Positions 1 through 8,971 are shown, counted from the first letter of the stretch. The stretch is DNA of 64,000 nt from Streptomyces spectabilis (GCF_008704795.1 NZ_CP023690.1:2118501-2182500), one strand, 5' to 3'. Notes: generated by a model not told the origin, from the letters alone. Made by a program: numbers and translations.

Positions 1-41
1 TGCGTCCCCACTCCGATCTGCTGCTCCGGCTCACTCGTCAT
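1..41 (-). CDS. HIT-family protein, N-terminal fragment
   Basis: Only the first 13 codons are inside the window. The visible peptide begins MTSEPEQQIGVGT, which I recognise as the N-terminus of the HIT-domain nucleotide hydrolase usually found directly downstream of thrS in Streptomyces. The gene runs in the same direction as thrS and starts about 90 nt after its stop codon. An in-frame ATG four codons upstream (position 53) is a possible alternative start. The histidine-triad domain itself lies outside the window, so identification rests on the N-terminal sequence and synteny. Confidence 0.6.
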   Translation of the reverse strand, partial: MTSEPEQQIGVGT

Positions 42-73
42 GGTGGTCAGCATATTCGCCACCGGGAGCGCGA

Positions 74-105
74 CGAGGGGCGGCCCCGAACGGGACCGCC
101 CCTCG
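74..105 (-). terminator. GC-rich hairpin between thrS and the HIT gene
   Basis: A 10-bp perfect stem (CGAGGGGCGG / CCGCCCCTCG), one internal mismatch and a further 3-bp stem close on a GAAC loop. No U-tract follows, so it may be a weak terminator or an RNA-processing/attenuation element rather than a full stop between the two genes. Confidence 0.5.
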
Positions 106-131
106 CAGCCGGGCCGTGACGCGGGCGGGCG

Positions 132-2111
132 TCAGACCTGGGTGCGCTCCTCGACCACCTTCAGGATCTTGGCGATGGCCTCGCTGGCCGGGATGCCGTT
201 CTCCTGCGAGCCGTCGCGGTAGCGGAAGGACACCGCGCCCGCGTTCATGTCGTCGTCGCCGACGATCACCATGAACGGCACCTTGGACTTCTGCGCGTTC
301 CTGATCTTCTTCTGCATCCGGTCCGAAGAGGCGTCCACCTCGACCCGAAGGCCGTGCTTCTTCGCCTCCTCCGCGAACTCCTGGAGGTACGGCACGTGCG
401 CGTCCCCGACCGGGATGCCGACGGCCTGCACCGGAGCCAGCCACGCCGGGAAGGCACCCGCGTAGTGCTCAAGCAGCACCCCGAAGAACCGCTCGATCGA
501 GCCGAACAGCGCGCGGTGCAGCATGACCGGCTGCTGCTTGGAGCCGTCGGCGGCGGTGTACTCGAGCCCGAACCGCTTCGGCTGGTTGAAGTCCACCTGG
601 AGGGTCGACATCTGCCAGGACCGGCCGATCGCGTCCTTCGCCTGGACGGAGATCTTCGGCCCGTAGTACGCGGCCCCGCCCGGGTCCGGCACCAGCGGCA
701 GGCCCTGCTTCTCGGCGGCCTGGCGCAGCGCCTCGGTGGCCTCGGCCCAGTCCTCGTCCGAGCCGATGAACTTGTCGGAGTCGTCGCGGGTGGACAGCTC
801 CAGCTCGAACTCGTTCAGGCCGTAGTCGCGCAGCAGGTCCAGGACGAAGGTGAGGAGCTTGTCGAGCTCCTCCGCCATCTGCTCCTTGGTGCAGTAGATG
901 TGCGAGTCGTCCTGGGTGAAGCCGCGCGAGCGGGTCAGGCCGTGCACGACGCCCGACTTCTCGTAGCGGTAGACCGTGCCGAACTCGAAGAGACGCAGCG
1001 GCAGCTCGCGGTAGGACCGGCCGCGCGACTTGAAGATCAGGTTGTGCATCGGGCAGTTCATCGCCTTGAGGCGGTAGTTCTGCTCGTCGAACTCGATTGC
1101 CGGGAACATGCCGTCCGCGTAGTGCGGCAGGTGCCCCGAGGTCTCGAAGAGCTTCTCCTTCGAGATGTGCGGGGTGTTCACGAACTCGTAGCCCGTGTCC
1201 TCGTGCCGCTTGCGGGAGTAGTCCTCCATCACCTTGCGGATGACGCCGCCCTTGGGGTGGAAGACCGCGAGGCCCGGGCCCAGCTCCTCCGGGAAGGAGA
1301 ACAGGTCGAGCTCGGCGCCGAGCTTGCGGTGGTCGCGCTTCTCAGCCTCCGCGAGGAACTCCAGATGCGCCTTCAGCTCGTCCTTGGACGGCCACGCGGT
1401 GCCGTAGATGCGCTGGAGCTGCGGGTTCTTCTCGCTGCCGCGCCAGTAGGCGGCGGCGGAGCGCATCAGCTTGAACGCCGGGATGACACGGGTGCTGGGC
1501 AGGTGCGGACCGCGGCAGAGGTCCTTCCAGCACAGCTCGCCGGTCTTGGCGTCCAGGTTGTCGTAGATCGTCAGCTCGCCCGCGCCCACCTCGGCGTCGG
1601 CGCCGTCGGCGGCCTGCGCGGCGTTGCCCTTGAGGCCGATGAGCTCCAGCTTGTACGGCTCGTCGGCGAGCTCGACGCGGGCGTCCTCGTCGGTGGTGAC
1701 CCGGCGCGAGAACTTCTGCCCGCGCTTCTGGATCTCCTGCATCTTCTTCTCGACGCGCTTGAGGTCCTCCGGGGTGAAGGGCTCCTTGACGTCGAAGTCG
1801 TAGTAGAAGCCGTCCCGGATGGGCGGGCCGATGCCGAGCTTGGCGTCGGGGAAGAGCTCCTGCACGGCCTGGGCCATGACGTGCGCGGTGGAGTGGCGCA
1901 GGATGTTCAGGCCGTCCTCGGAGGAGATCTCGACCGGCTCGACCTCCTCGCCGTCCTCGATCTCGTACGCGAGGTCCTTCAGCTCGCCCCCGACGCGCGC
2001 GGCGACGATGGTGCGCTCGCCCGCGAAGAGCTCGGCGGCCGTGGTGCCCGTGGTCACCACGCGCTCTTCCCGCTCGGAATCGCGTTGGATGATCACACGG
2101 ACGTCTGACAC
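132..2111 (-). CDS. thrS: Threonyl-tRNA synthetase
   Basis: Class II aminoacyl-tRNA synthetase that charges tRNA-Thr in the cytoplasm. The 659-residue product has the full family layout: an N-terminal TGS domain, an editing domain with an HxxxH motif ([10 protein letters not shown]) and the catalytic core with the zinc-binding segment [10 protein letters not shown] and the motif 3 region [11 protein letters not shown], then the anticodon-binding domain. The GTG at 2111 was chosen because AGGAGA sits about 6 nt upstream and the protein then begins MSDVRVIIQ, as expected for the TGS domain. The longer frame to 2162 has no ribosome-binding site. A TACGAT hexamer at 2171-2166 is a plausible -10 element. 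No T-box leader was recognised. This is a complete housekeeping gene. Confidence 0.97.
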   Translation of the reverse strand: MSDVRVIIQRDSEREERVVTTGTTAAELFAGERTIVAARVGGELKDLAYEIEDGEEVEPVEISSEDGLNILRHSTAHVMAQAVQELFPDAKLGIGPPIRDGFYYDFDVKEPFTPEDLKRVEKKMQEIQKRGQKFSRRVTTDEDARVELADEPYKLELIGLKGNAAQAADGADAEVGAGELTIYDNLDAKTGELCWKDLCRGPHLPSTRVIPAFKLMRSAAAYWRGSEKNPQLQRIYGTAWPSKDELKAHLEFLAEAEKRDHRKLGAELDLFSFPEELGPGLAVFHPKGGVIRKVMEDYSRKRHEDTGYEFVNTPHISKEKLFETSGHLPHYADGMFPAIEFDEQNYRLKAMNCPMHNLIFKSRGRSYRELPLRLFEFGTVYRYEKSGVVHGLTRSRGFTQDDSHIYCTKEQMAEELDKLLTFVLDLLRDYGLNEFELELSTRDDSDKFIGSDEDWAEATEALRQAAEKQGLPLVPDPGGAAYYGPKISVQAKDAIGRSWQMSTLQVDFNQPKRFGLEYTAADGSKQQPVMLHRALFGSIERFFGVLLEHYAGAFPAWLAPVQAVGIPVGDAHVPYLQEFAEEAKKHGLRVEVDASSDRMQKKIRNAQKSKVPFMVIVGDDDMNAGAVSFRYRDGSQENGIPASEAIAKILKVVEERTQV

Positions 2112-2231
2112 CGGTCTCTCCTGTCTGAGGGGGCTGCGGCAGATCCTCGCCTGCTCGCGCAACGAATCGTACCGAGCCGGTGGGGCCCACCGCGAAACGG
2201 TTGTCCGCGGGCGGCCCGCGCTCCCCCGCCC

Positions 2232-3500
2232 TCAGTCGGTGCTGCACGCCTCCTCGAAAAAGTCGAGGTTCTCCTGGAGCGACTTCAGCAAGCGGTCCCG
2301 CTCGGCGTCGTCGACCTGCACCGGCACCACCTGCGTGGCCCCGGTGAGCCTGCGGAAGCCGCCGCGGCTCTCCAGACGGCCGTGCACGCGGATCGGCAGG
2401 CCGACCAGATGGGCGTGACCGGCGATCCGGTACGCCTCCTCGTCGAGGGACATCCGTACGTGCGGGACCTCGGCGCCCGCGAGCACCCGCACCCGGACCG
2501 TGCCCGCGCCGCGCGGCCCCGAGCGGCGCATGCGCACCACGGCCCCGGTGATCCGCACCGGCACGGACGGCTCGTCGCGCAGGTAGCGGGCGCTGGCCTC
2601 GCGCAGGACGGCGAGGTCGCCCGGGGAGAACTCGACGGGCTCGGTGGCGGCCGCGCAGCCCTCGGGGACGCCCGCGGCGGGCGACCACTCGACGTGGACG
2701 CGGGCGCCCTCGGTGCCGCGCACGAGGGCGACGACGGCCTCGACCAGCTCGTGGCTGACGCCGGCCGCGACGGCGCCGTCGAAGGCGTCCATGCCGCCGG
2801 TGGCCCGCCGGTAGTCGACGGCCTCGCGGGCCGCGTACAGCGCCTGGTGCAACCGTACGGCCAGCGGCCGGGCGGCGGAGACGGGCACGAAGGCGGTGAG
2901 GCGGCGCCCGCCGGGCGCGGTGCCCACGAGGACGTTCTCCAGGGAGGCCGTGGCGGGGCGGCGGTGCCGGGCGCCGTAGTACCCGGCGCGCTCGCGCGCG
3001 GCGAGGGCCCCGGCGAGGAGCATCTGCCGGGCGGCGGCCCGCAGCTGTTCCTCCACGGTCCAGGACGCGGTGCCCGCGGGCCCGCCGGGGACGTCGCGCC
3101 ACCAGCGGATCTCGTCGCTGGGCACGGTGAGCGACACGAGTACGTCGCGGGCCGAGGGCGCGGGGCTGCGGGTGAGGGCGGTGAGCGCCTCGTCGATGAG
3201 GTCGTCGCTGTCGGGGAAGGCGCGGTTCTCGGGGACGAGCAGGCTGGTGCCGCGGGCGGCCGGTCCCGGCGGGGTCCAGCGGGAGTAGCGTCCGGCGGCG
3301 CCGCCGCGGCGCTGCCAGCCGTGCCGGTGGAGGAGGGCGATGAGCACGGCGGGGTCGACGCGGCCGGGGTCGGGCGGTTCGGACCAGGTGCCGGGGGCTT
3401 CGACGGGGTGGGGTCGTACGCCGCGCAGTCCTCGTGCGGCGGGCGCGGTGACCGGGTCGTCGCCGCGTGCGGGGGCTGGGTCGTCGATCGGGCGGTGCAT
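2232..3500 (-). CDS. Uncharacterised 422-residue protein coupled to a DUF4365 gene
   Basis: I do not recognise the family. The protein is soluble-looking, with no signal peptide or membrane segment, and is rich in Arg/Ala/Val. A moderately conserved-looking middle (helical, about residues 150-330) is followed by a C-terminal part with several short beta-like stretches. The ATG at 3500 has a strong GGAGGGAG site 7 nt upstream. The start codon shares one base with the stop codon of the upstream DUF4365 gene (TGATG), so the two are almost certainly translationally coupled. The codon bias matches neighbouring core genes. Function is unknown; work on a nucleic acid together with the nuclease-like DUF4365 partner is only a guess. 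Confidence 0.8.
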   Translation of the reverse strand: MHRPIDDPAPARGDDPVTAPAARGLRGVRPHPVEAPGTWSEPPDPGRVDPAVLIALLHRHGWQRRGGAAGRYSRWTPPGPAARGTSLLVPENRAFPDSDDLIDEALTALTRSPAPSARDVLVSLTVPSDEIRWWRDVPGGPAGTASWTVEEQLRAAARQMLLAGALAARERAGYYGARHRRPATASLENVLVGTAPGGRRLTAFVPVSAARPLAVRLHQALYAAREAVDYRRATGGMDAFDGAVAAGVSHELVEAVVALVRGTEGARVHVEWSPAAGVPEGCAAATEPVEFSPGDLAVLREASARYLRDEPSVPVRITGAVVRMRRSGPRGAGTVRVRVLAGAEVPHVRMSLDEEAYRIAGHAHLVGLPIRVHGRLESRGGFRRLTGATQVVPVQVDDAERDRLLKSLQENLDFFEEACSTD

Positions 3501-4066
3501 CAGGGTCTCCCTCCCGTGCCGACGCGCGTCATGATCTCGCAGAGTGCGCGGTCGTCGAAGATCCGTGCGGTGGGGACGCGGACGGTGGTCCTCCGTCTGC
3601 CGGTCACGGGGTGTCCGGCGAGGTTGGTCCAGTAGCAGCAGTGCCGCAGGTCGAGCCGGTCGTGGCCGGCGCGCAGCCAGTCGTCCTGGGACCGGGGCAC
3701 GAGCATGACCACCAGTATTTTGTGCACCGATACCGGGGTGCGGGCGAGCTTCTCCAGGTGGGCGTTGTCCAGGGTGAAGGAGAAGGCGGGGCCCTTGGGG
3801 CGGGGCGGGATCTGGTAGGTGCACTTGAGCTGCACCTTGATGGTGACTTCGTCGTCGACGGTGTGGCCGGGGGCACTGTGGCTGACGTGCCAGTCGATGC
3901 CGTTGTCAGGGAAGGGCTGCGAGAGGGAGCATCCGGCCGCCGCGGCGACCGCGTGCAGATAGCCCACCTGAAGGGTCTCCATGCAGGCGGTGGTGGCGAG
4001 TGTGCCGCGCGGCGGTGCGATCCGCTCGGGCAGCAGCCCGCCCTGTTCGGGCTGCGCGAGCGCCAT
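3500..4066 (-). CDS. DUF4365 domain protein, possible PD-(D/E)xK-like fold
   Basis: The 188-residue protein has the DUF4365 pattern: an N-terminal helix-rich segment, then a core around residues 75-160 containing GIDWHVS, the motif VQLKCTY, and downstream ILVVMLVP and CCYWTNL. The Asp-(n)-Q-x-K arrangement is what led DUF4365 to be placed near PD-(D/E)xK nuclease-like proteins, though I have this from memory. It is the first gene of a tight pair with the unknown gene that follows. AGGA lies 2 nt ahead of the ATG at 4066. The divergent exonuclease gene at 4234 is 167 nt away. No biological role is established from the sequence. Confidence 0.75.
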   Translation of the reverse strand: MALAQPEQGGLLPERIAPPRGTLATTACMETLQVGYLHAVAAAAGCSLSQPFPDNGIDWHVSHSAPGHTVDDEVTIKVQLKCTYQIPPRPKGPAFSFTLDNAHLEKLARTPVSVHKILVVMLVPRSQDDWLRAGHDRLDLRHCCYWTNLAGHPVTGRRRTTVRVPTARIFDDRALCEIMTRVGTGGRP

Positions 4067-4233
4067 GTCCTGAAAGCCTTCCGAACCGGTGAAATCCCCG
4101 CTTGAGCCGTCAATCAGTCGGCTCCGTACCTGTGTTGTCTCCTGAGCGGGTTCGGCGCAAACGGCCCGGGTATCACCTGCGTGAGGCAGGAGCGGAGGTC
4201 AACTGCCACATCTGAACGAGGAGTTGCGTCGGG

Positions 4234-4959
4234 ATGACGTGCTGGTACGAGGGGCCCTTGGCCGCATTCGACACGGAGACGACGGGTGTCGACGTGGAGA
4301 CCGACCGGATCGTGTCGGCCGCCGTCGTCGTGCAGAACGGCGCGGGGGCCCGCCCGCGAGTGACACGCTGGCTGGTGAATCCGGGGGTGGAGGTGCCGGC
4401 GGCGGCGACGGCGGTGCACGGCCTGACACAGGACCATCTGGAGCGCAACGGCCGCTGGCCGGCGCCGGTGATGGAGGAGATAGGCCGGGAGCTGGCGGAG
4501 CAGGGTGCGGCGGGGCGGCCGCTGGTGGTGATGAACGCGCCGTTCGACCTGACGCTCCTGGACCGGGAGTTGCGCAGGCACCGCGCCTCGTCGCTCTCGC
4601 GCTATGTGGGGGGCTCACCGCTGTGCGTGCTCGATCCGCGGGTCCTGGACCGGCATCTGGACCGGTACCGCAAAGGGCGGCGCACGCTGTCGGACCTGTG
4701 CGAGCTCTACGGGGTGGAGCTGAGCGGCGCCCATGACGCGGCGGCCGACGCGCAGGCGGCGCTGGATCTGGTGCGCGCTCTCGGCCGTCGTTTCGCCGCG
4801 CGGCTCGACCGCCTGTCGCCCGCCGAGCTGCACACGTTGCAGGCGGTGTGGCACGCGGCGCAGGCGCGGGGGCTGCAGACGTGGTTCGCGCGCAGCGGTT
4901 CGTCGGAGACGGTGGACCCGGCGTGGCCGCTGCGGCCCGAACTGCCCGCGGCCGCCTGA
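4234..4959 (+). CDS. DnaQ-like 3'-5' exonuclease (DEDDh)
   Basis: A 241-residue single-domain exonuclease of the DNA polymerase III epsilon type. Exo I is FDTETTG with catalytic D13 and E15. Exo II is MNAPFDLTLL. Exo III is HDAAADAQAAL, which supplies the histidine and last aspartate of the DEDDh set. The C-terminal tail after about residue 190 is outside the fold. GAGGAG lies 10 nt before the ATG. The absence of a polymerase, helicase or BRCT domain suggests a stand-alone exonuclease in DNA repair or RNA trimming, not a replicative proofreader. It is followed by 80 nt and then the terminator of a convergent tRNA gene. Confidence 0.9.
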   Translation: MTCWYEGPLAAFDTETTGVDVETDRIVSAAVVVQNGAGARPRVTRWLVNPGVEVPAAATAVHGLTQDHLERNGRWPAPVMEEIGRELAEQGAAGRPLVVMNAPFDLTLLDRELRRHRASSLSRYVGGSPLCVLDPRVLDRHLDRYRKGRRTLSDLCELYGVELSGAHDAAADAQAALDLVRALGRRFAARLDRLSPAELHTLQAVWHAAQARGLQTWFARSGSSETVDPAWPLRPELPAAA

Positions 4960-5037
4960 GGCCTGACGGGGCGCAAGCGTCGGCCGGCGGGCTCCGCGCG
5001 TCGGGCAGCAGGCTCCGGGCCATGGCCTTCGGGCATG

Positions 5038-5066
5038 AAAAAACCGGTCCGTCTGCGACGGACCGG
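5038..5066 (-). terminator. Intrinsic terminator of tRNA-Val(CAC) copy 1
   Basis: A 9-bp perfect stem (CCGGTCCGT / ACGGACCGG) with a 5-nt loop. Read on the minus strand it is followed by six consecutive T residues. This is a textbook rho-independent terminator placed 12 nt after the tRNA. Confidence 0.88.
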
Positions 5067-5077
5067 CATTCTCCGGG

Positions 5078-5149
5078 TGGGCGATACTGGGTTCGAACCA
5101 GTGACCTCTTCGGTGTGAACGAAGCGCTCTCCCACTGAGCTAATCGCCC
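5078..5149 (-). tRNA. tRNA-Val(CAC), copy 1
   Basis: A 72-nt cloverleaf with a 7-bp acceptor stem GGGCGAT/ATCGCCC, anticodon stem CTTCG/CGAAG with loop TTCACAC (anticodon CAC, reads GTG), T-loop TTCGAAC and discriminator A. CCA is not encoded. It is identical over its whole length to the copy at 5873-5944. Confidence 0.95.
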
Positions 5150-5222
5150 GGGAACGCACTGAACAATACAGGTCCGGGCGCCGATCCTTCAAACCGCCCG
5201 CTCGCCCGACGGCCGCGACCCC

Positions 5223-5693
5223 TCAAGGGCGTGCAGCGTGCGGTCCTTCCCGGTCGAGGCGGGCGGCGAGACCGCGGCGTCCTGCGCGCATCATCAGCGC
5301 GTGGTTGAGGAGGAGGAGCGGCCTGCCGGGGACGGCGAGGCGGCGCAGCAGGGGTTTGCGGACGTCGACTTCCTGGTCGTAGCGCGCGCGGGTGCCGCCG
5401 CCTGGCGCGGGCGTGAGGGTCCAGCGGGCCCAGCCGTCGAGGTCGCCGGTCATGGTGATGGCGAGGACGCCGCGCCCGGGGTCCCGGCACCGCTCGCGGG
5501 CGGTGATCACTAGGTCGTACGGCAGGACGGAGCGGAAGCGCGCGGTGCCGCTGCGGTCGTCGAGGAGGGCGACCTCGCGGACCTGGGGCCACCAGGCGGG
5601 GTAGTCCTGGGCGCGTTCGAGAGCCGCATAGACGACGGCGGGCTCGGCGCGCAGATTCCATACGCTGCGGAAGCGGTAATGGCACCAGTCCAT
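5223..5693 (-). CDS. SRPBCC (START-like) family protein
   Basis: The 156-residue product has the helix-grip pattern of SRPBCC/polyketide-cyclase-like proteins: an opening beta strand (YRFRSVWNL), the conserved helix AVVYAALERAQDYPAWWP, then alternating strands and a long C-terminal helix around residues 115-150. Family members bind hydrophobic ligands in a deep cavity. The ligand here cannot be inferred. It sits alone between two identical tRNA-Val genes. The ribosome-binding site ahead of the ATG at 5693 is weak (GAAG). Confidence 0.8.
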   Translation of the reverse strand: MDWCHYRFRSVWNLRAEPAVVYAALERAQDYPAWWPQVREVALLDDRSGTARFRSVLPYDLVITARERCRDPGRGVLAITMTGDLDGWARWTLTPAPGGGTRARYDQEVDVRKPLLRRLAVPGRPLLLLNHALMMRAGRRGLAARLDREGPHAARP

Positions 5694-5830
5694 GGCTTCA
5701 AGTCTGCCGCCGCGGGCCGCGATCCGCGCCCCGTTTCCGACGGGGCGTCAACTCGAAGAAATAGGAAGCAGTTATTCCGGACGGTTCGGGGTGGTCCGTG
5801 AATTTCATGAAAGGGCGTCAAATACGACAG

Positions 5831-5862
5831 TGGCCCGGAGGCTGTTTCCAGCCTCCGGGCCA
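5831..5862 (-). terminator. Terminator of tRNA-Val(CAC) copy 2
   Basis: A 14-bp perfect stem (TGGCCCGGAGGCTG / CAGCCTCCGGGCCA) with loop TTTC begins 11 nt downstream of the tRNA in the minus direction. It lacks a clear U-tract, unlike the terminator of copy 1. Confidence 0.8.
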
Positions 5863-5872
5863 CAATCCCGGG

Positions 5873-5944
5873 TGGGCGATACTGGGTTCGAACCAGTGAC
5901 CTCTTCGGTGTGAACGAAGCGCTCTCCCACTGAGCTAATCGCCC
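5873..5944 (-). tRNA. tRNA-Val(CAC), copy 2
   Basis: The 72-nt cloverleaf is identical to 5078-5149, with anticodon CAC and discriminator A. The two copies carry unrelated terminators and flanks, so identity is confined to the mature tRNA. Confidence 0.95.
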
Positions 5945-6040
5945 GGGCACAGAGAGAACATTACCCCATGTCAGAGGGTGCTTGTGACCAGCTGACCGAG
6001 CCGGTCCCCGGCGGGCTCGCGGAGTCCGCCGGGGCGCCGC

Positions 6041-6487
6041 TCACTGATCGTTGATCTTCCACGGCATCTCGAGGCCGTACTTCCAGAGGTAGACCCCGGC
6101 GAGGGCGCCGACGATCACGAGACCGATCGACGTGAGGATGATGTTGCGGCGGCGGACTCTGGGGTCGAGCGCGCGCTGTGCGGCCTCGGTGACCTTCCGT
6201 TTCGTCCACCGGAGCACGAGCTGCGCCCAGACGAACTCGGTCGCCCAGATCGCCATGCCACAGAAGATCACTACCCAGCCGGGTCCCGGCAGCGGCAGCA
6301 TGATGATGCCCACGACCACGACCGCGAGCCCGACGATGAAGACGCCGACCTGCCAGCTCAGGTGCAGTGCGCGACGTGCCTTGACGAACTCCGGCGCCCG
6401 CGATCCGAAGGGCTTCTCGGGCTTGGTCGTGCCCTCCGCGCCCTCGGCCGCCTCGGCCACCGTCGGCTCGTTACTCCCCGTATTCAT
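6041..6487 (-). CDS. PGPGW/TIGR02611 family membrane protein
   Basis: A 148-residue integral membrane protein. After a charged, Glu-rich N-terminus (about 45 residues) come two adjacent membrane helices joined by the hallmark LPLPGPGWVVI turn (about residues 65-105). An amphipathic basic stretch follows, then a third helix near residues 120-140. The function of this family is unknown. The start at 6487 gives the MNTGSNEP N-terminus; the longer frame opens on a TTG without a ribosome-binding site. The gene is divergent from ssgB, with 191 nt between the starts that must hold both promoters. Confidence 0.85.
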   Translation of the reverse strand: MNTGSNEPTVAEAAEGAEGTTKPEKPFGSRAPEFVKARRALHLSWQVGVFIVGLAVVVVGIIMLPLPGPGWVVIFCGMAIWATEFVWAQLVLRWTKRKVTEAAQRALDPRVRRRNIILTSIGLVIVGALAGVYLWKYGLEMPWKINDQ

Positions 6488-6678
6488 GCCGCCAAACCCT
6501 ACCGGACGGAAACCCGTCACCGGAATGGCCGTACGAACCAATCGGACAGTCCGCCATACGAGCCACCTAAAGACACCCAAAACTCTCAGAGGGGTTTACA
6601 ACGGCACCGTAGGTGGCATGTCGATTTCGCCGACGTGCGAATCCCCGAGCGCACACTGAGCGAAAGGCCTTGGCGCTT

Positions 6679-7092
6679 ATGAACACCACGGTCAGCTGCG
6701 AGCTGCACCTGCGCCTCGTTGTGTCGAGCGAGTCCTCACTGCCTGTACCCGCAGGACTGCGGTATGACACAGCCGATCCCTATGCCGTGCACGCCACCTT
6801 CCACACCGGAGCCGAGGAGACCGTCGAGTGGGTGTTCGCCCGCGACCTCCTCGCCGAGGGCCTGCACCGGCCCACCGGCACCGGCGACGTCCGTGTCTGG
6901 CCGTCCCGCAGCCACGGTCAGGGCGTCGTCTGCATCGCCCTGAGCTCCCCCGAGGGTGAGGCTCTGCTCGAGGCCCCGGCGCGGGCCCTGGAATCGTTTC
7001 TGAAGCGGACCGACGCGGCCGTGCCGCCCGGCACCGAGCATCGTCACTTCGATCTCGACACGGAGCTCTCGCACATTTTGGCCGAAAGCTAG
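6679..7092 (+). CDS. ssgB: SsgB, sporulation septum-positioning protein
   Basis: The 137-residue SsgA-like protein starts MNTTVSCELHLRLVV and matches the highly conserved SsgB of Streptomyces in length and sequence. Established knowledge: SsgB is recruited by SsgA to future septum sites in aerial hyphae and tethers FtsZ there, so it is required for sporulation-specific cell division. The fold is the all-SALP beta-barrel without membrane segments. GAAAGG lies about 13 nt upstream of the ATG. In S. coelicolor its transcription is reported to depend on a stress/developmental sigma factor; I could not assign the promoter here. Finding ssgB is the strongest single indicator of a sporulating Streptomyces-type host. 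Confidence 0.96.
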   Translation: MNTTVSCELHLRLVVSSESSLPVPAGLRYDTADPYAVHATFHTGAEETVEWVFARDLLAEGLHRPTGTGDVRVWPSRSHGQGVVCIALSSPEGEALLEAPARALESFLKRTDAAVPPGTEHRHFDLDTELSHILAES

Positions 7093-7297
7093 TCCGGCCC
7101 GTCCGGGAGCCGCCCACCGCCGTCCACTCGGGGAGACGGGGTGGGTACGACAACGACATAGCAGGCACAGCAGACACCGGCGCCGGTGCCGCGGCACTCC
7201 GCGGCTCCGGCGCCGTGGCGCGTACGGCGTGAGCCGCTAGCATCGGCCAGCATCAGGCGGGCGCCCGCCCGACCCTCATCAGGCCAGGGAGCGAATC

Positions 7298-7969
7298 GTG
7301 CTGATCACCCATGACACCAGGTGCGCGCTCGACGCCGTGGTCGATCTGGTGAACTCCGCCCCGGACGACCCGGACGACGAGGGCGGTGGCAACCCCGAGG
7401 GACTGGCGGACGTCGCGGCCCTGCGCGCGTTCGTACGCAACCACTCGATCAGTGACGTCGGGACGCTCACGGAGCGGGACCTGGCGGCCGTGCACCGCAT
7501 CCGCGGCCGGTTCGCCGAGGTCTTCGCGGCCGCCGAGGCGCATGCCGCCGCGTCCCTGCTGAACGAGCTGGTGGCCGCGGCGGGCACCACGCCGCGTCTG
7601 ACCGACCACGACGGCTACGACTGGCACGTCCACTACTTCGCTCCCGGCGCCTCCGTCGCCGACCACCTGGCGGCGGACTGCGGGATGGCGCTGGCCTTCT
7701 TCGTCGTCGCGGGCGAGCAGGAGCGGCTGCGCCGCTGCGAGGCGCCGGACTGCCGCAGGGCCTTCATCGACCTGTCCCGGAACCGCTCGCGCCGCTACTG
7801 CGACAGCCGCACCTGCGGCAACCGTCTGCACGTCGCCGCCTACCGGGCCCGGCGCCGGGAGGCGGCGGGTCTGGAGCAGGGCACCCCTCAGGGCGGTGAT
7901 CTCGAACGGGACAAGCTGGAGCGGGAGCGCCTGGAGCGGGGGCTACAGCAGGAACAGGTCGTGCAGTGA
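7298..7969 (+). CDS. ABATE/CGNR zinc-finger protein, probable transcriptional regulator
   Basis: The 223-residue protein has an N-terminal ABATE-like helical region (DAVVDLVNSAP onward) and a C-terminal CGNR zinc finger. The finger cysteines are C147 and C152 (CEAPDC) and C168 and C173 (YCDSRTCGNR), matching the family's stress-linked DNA-binding module. After it comes a basic stretch and a charged Glu/Gln-rich tail (EREREL-like). The start is GTG with AGGGAG 6 nt upstream. Target genes are unknown. The last 27 nt overlap the 3' end of a convergent small-membrane-protein gene. Confidence 0.87.
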   Translation: MLITHDTRCALDAVVDLVNSAPDDPDDEGGGNPEGLADVAALRAFVRNHSISDVGTLTERDLAAVHRIRGRFAEVFAAAEAHAAASLLNELVAAAGTTPRLTDHDGYDWHVHYFAPGASVADHLAADCGMALAFFVVAGEQERLRRCEAPDCRRAFIDLSRNRSRRYCDSRTCGNRLHVAAYRARRREAAGLEQGTPQGGDLERDKLERERLERGLQQEQVVQ

Positions 7970-8113
7970 GGCCATGAGCAGCAGGCAGCCGATCACCGCC
8001 AGGAAGATCATCAGCGGGGGCTGGGAGAGGGCGAAGAGGCAGCCTCGCGGCTCGTCGGCGGTTCCGTGCCCGTCGGGCGGGGCGGGTTCGCTCTGTGTGG
8101 TGGTGTCCAGCAT
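7943..8113 (-). CDS. Small single-pass membrane protein (56 aa)
   Basis: The protein has a polar, Pro-rich N-terminal half (MLDTTTQSEPAPPDGHG) and one hydrophobic helix near the C-terminus (PLMIFLAVIGCLLLMASL), which predicts an N-in or N-out single-span protein. The start at 8113 is preceded by GGCGAG. The stop codon lies inside the convergent CGNR gene, giving a 27-nt tail-to-tail overlap. I recognise no family. Confidence 0.6.
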   Translation of the reverse strand: MLDTTTQSEPAPPDGHGTADEPRGCLFALSQPPLMIFLAVIGCLLLMASLHDLFLL

Positions 8114-8292
8114 CTCGCCGTGATGATGGCGTAGCGCACACACCCCCGCTGACCAACACGCCCGGTCGCAGCGGCAGTTCGCCGCATTCCGTGACCTTGG
8201 TGGGCCCGGCGCGGCGTACTTGCGATCGGTGTCCGCGGATACGCTCGAACCGGCGACCCCGCAGGGTGACGACCGGCGCGCGAGCCGCCCGG

Positions 8293-8334
8293 CTCAGCGG
8301 CCGTGCCTCAGCGTCCGTGGCTCAGCGGCCGTGC
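8293..8334. repeat. Three tandem 14-bp repeats
   Basis: CTCAGCGGCCGTGC, CTCAGCGTCCGTGG and CTCAGCGGCCGTGC follow one another without a gap in the intergenic space just past the stop codon of the membrane protein at 8348-8785. No coding role is evident. Confidence 0.7.
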
Positions 8335-8347
8335 TCTTGGCTTCGGC

Positions 8348-8785
8348 TCATATCCCGTGCTTCTTGAGGATGGCCTCGATGTCGCTGAAGTCCTCCGCGG
8401 GGGCCGCCGCCGGCTTCGCCTTGGCCGTGGGCCTGGCGCCCGCGCCGAGGGTGGGGGCGGAGGCCGCGGGGGCGACCGCGTCGCGCTGGGCCGCCTTCGC
8501 CGCCGCCCTGCGCTCCTTGCGGGTGCCTCCGGCGCGGCGCTCGGCCGAGCGCGTGCCCAGGAACAGCAGCCACGCGGTGCCGAGGACGCCGAAGCCCGCC
8601 CAGGCGACCGGGCTGAAGGCGGTCTCGGCCGCCCATTCGACGGCGCCGGTCATGACCAGGCCCAGCGGGACCAGGGCATAGGCCGCGAGGCGGGCCGCGG
8701 CGAGGAAACGCTTGCGGTACGCCGTGACGGCGGCTATGCCAAGGCCGGCCGCGGCGACGGCGGAGCAGATGGTCTCGGCAATCAT
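8348..8785 (-). CDS. Small integral membrane protein with Ala-rich cytoplasmic tail
   Basis: The 145-residue protein has three hydrophobic segments (about residues 1-20, 31-48 and 57-77), a basic patch, an Ala/Pro/Lys-rich low-complexity tail and a strikingly ordered last stretch, FSDIEAILKKHGI. The sharply defined C-terminal motif after a flexible linker suggests a docking peptide. GGAGGA lies 5 nt before the ATG. Some relatives carry an unreliable 'cellulose synthase' label; nothing here supports a glycosyltransferase. Confidence 0.7.
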   Translation of the reverse strand: MIAETICSAVAAAGLGIAAVTAYRKRFLAAARLAAYALVPLGLVMTGAVEWAAETAFSPVAWAGFGVLGTAWLLFLGTRSAERRAGGTRKERRAAAKAAQRDAVAPAASAPTLGAGARPTAKAKPAAAPAEDFSDIEAILKKHGI

Positions 8786-8971
8786 CCCGGTCCTCCAGGC
8801 GTGCGGGTGTGGTGCGGTCGCGCGGGCACGGTGTGGTCACGCTTGTCCCTTCCATCCTGCACCTGGCCGGGCACTGGTAGCCACGGCGTACGGCGGACAT
8901 CAGGGAGATATCCGGGTCGGCCCTCCTCCCCAGGTGCCGGTGGGCGGGCGGCCGCCTGGGAGACTGTGCGC

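Noticed and set aside
354..2108. A 584-codon plus-strand frame opposite thrS
   Set aside because: It lies entirely within the threonyl-tRNA synthetase gene and has the Leu/Val/Arg/Gly composition typical of antisense frames in high-GC genomes.
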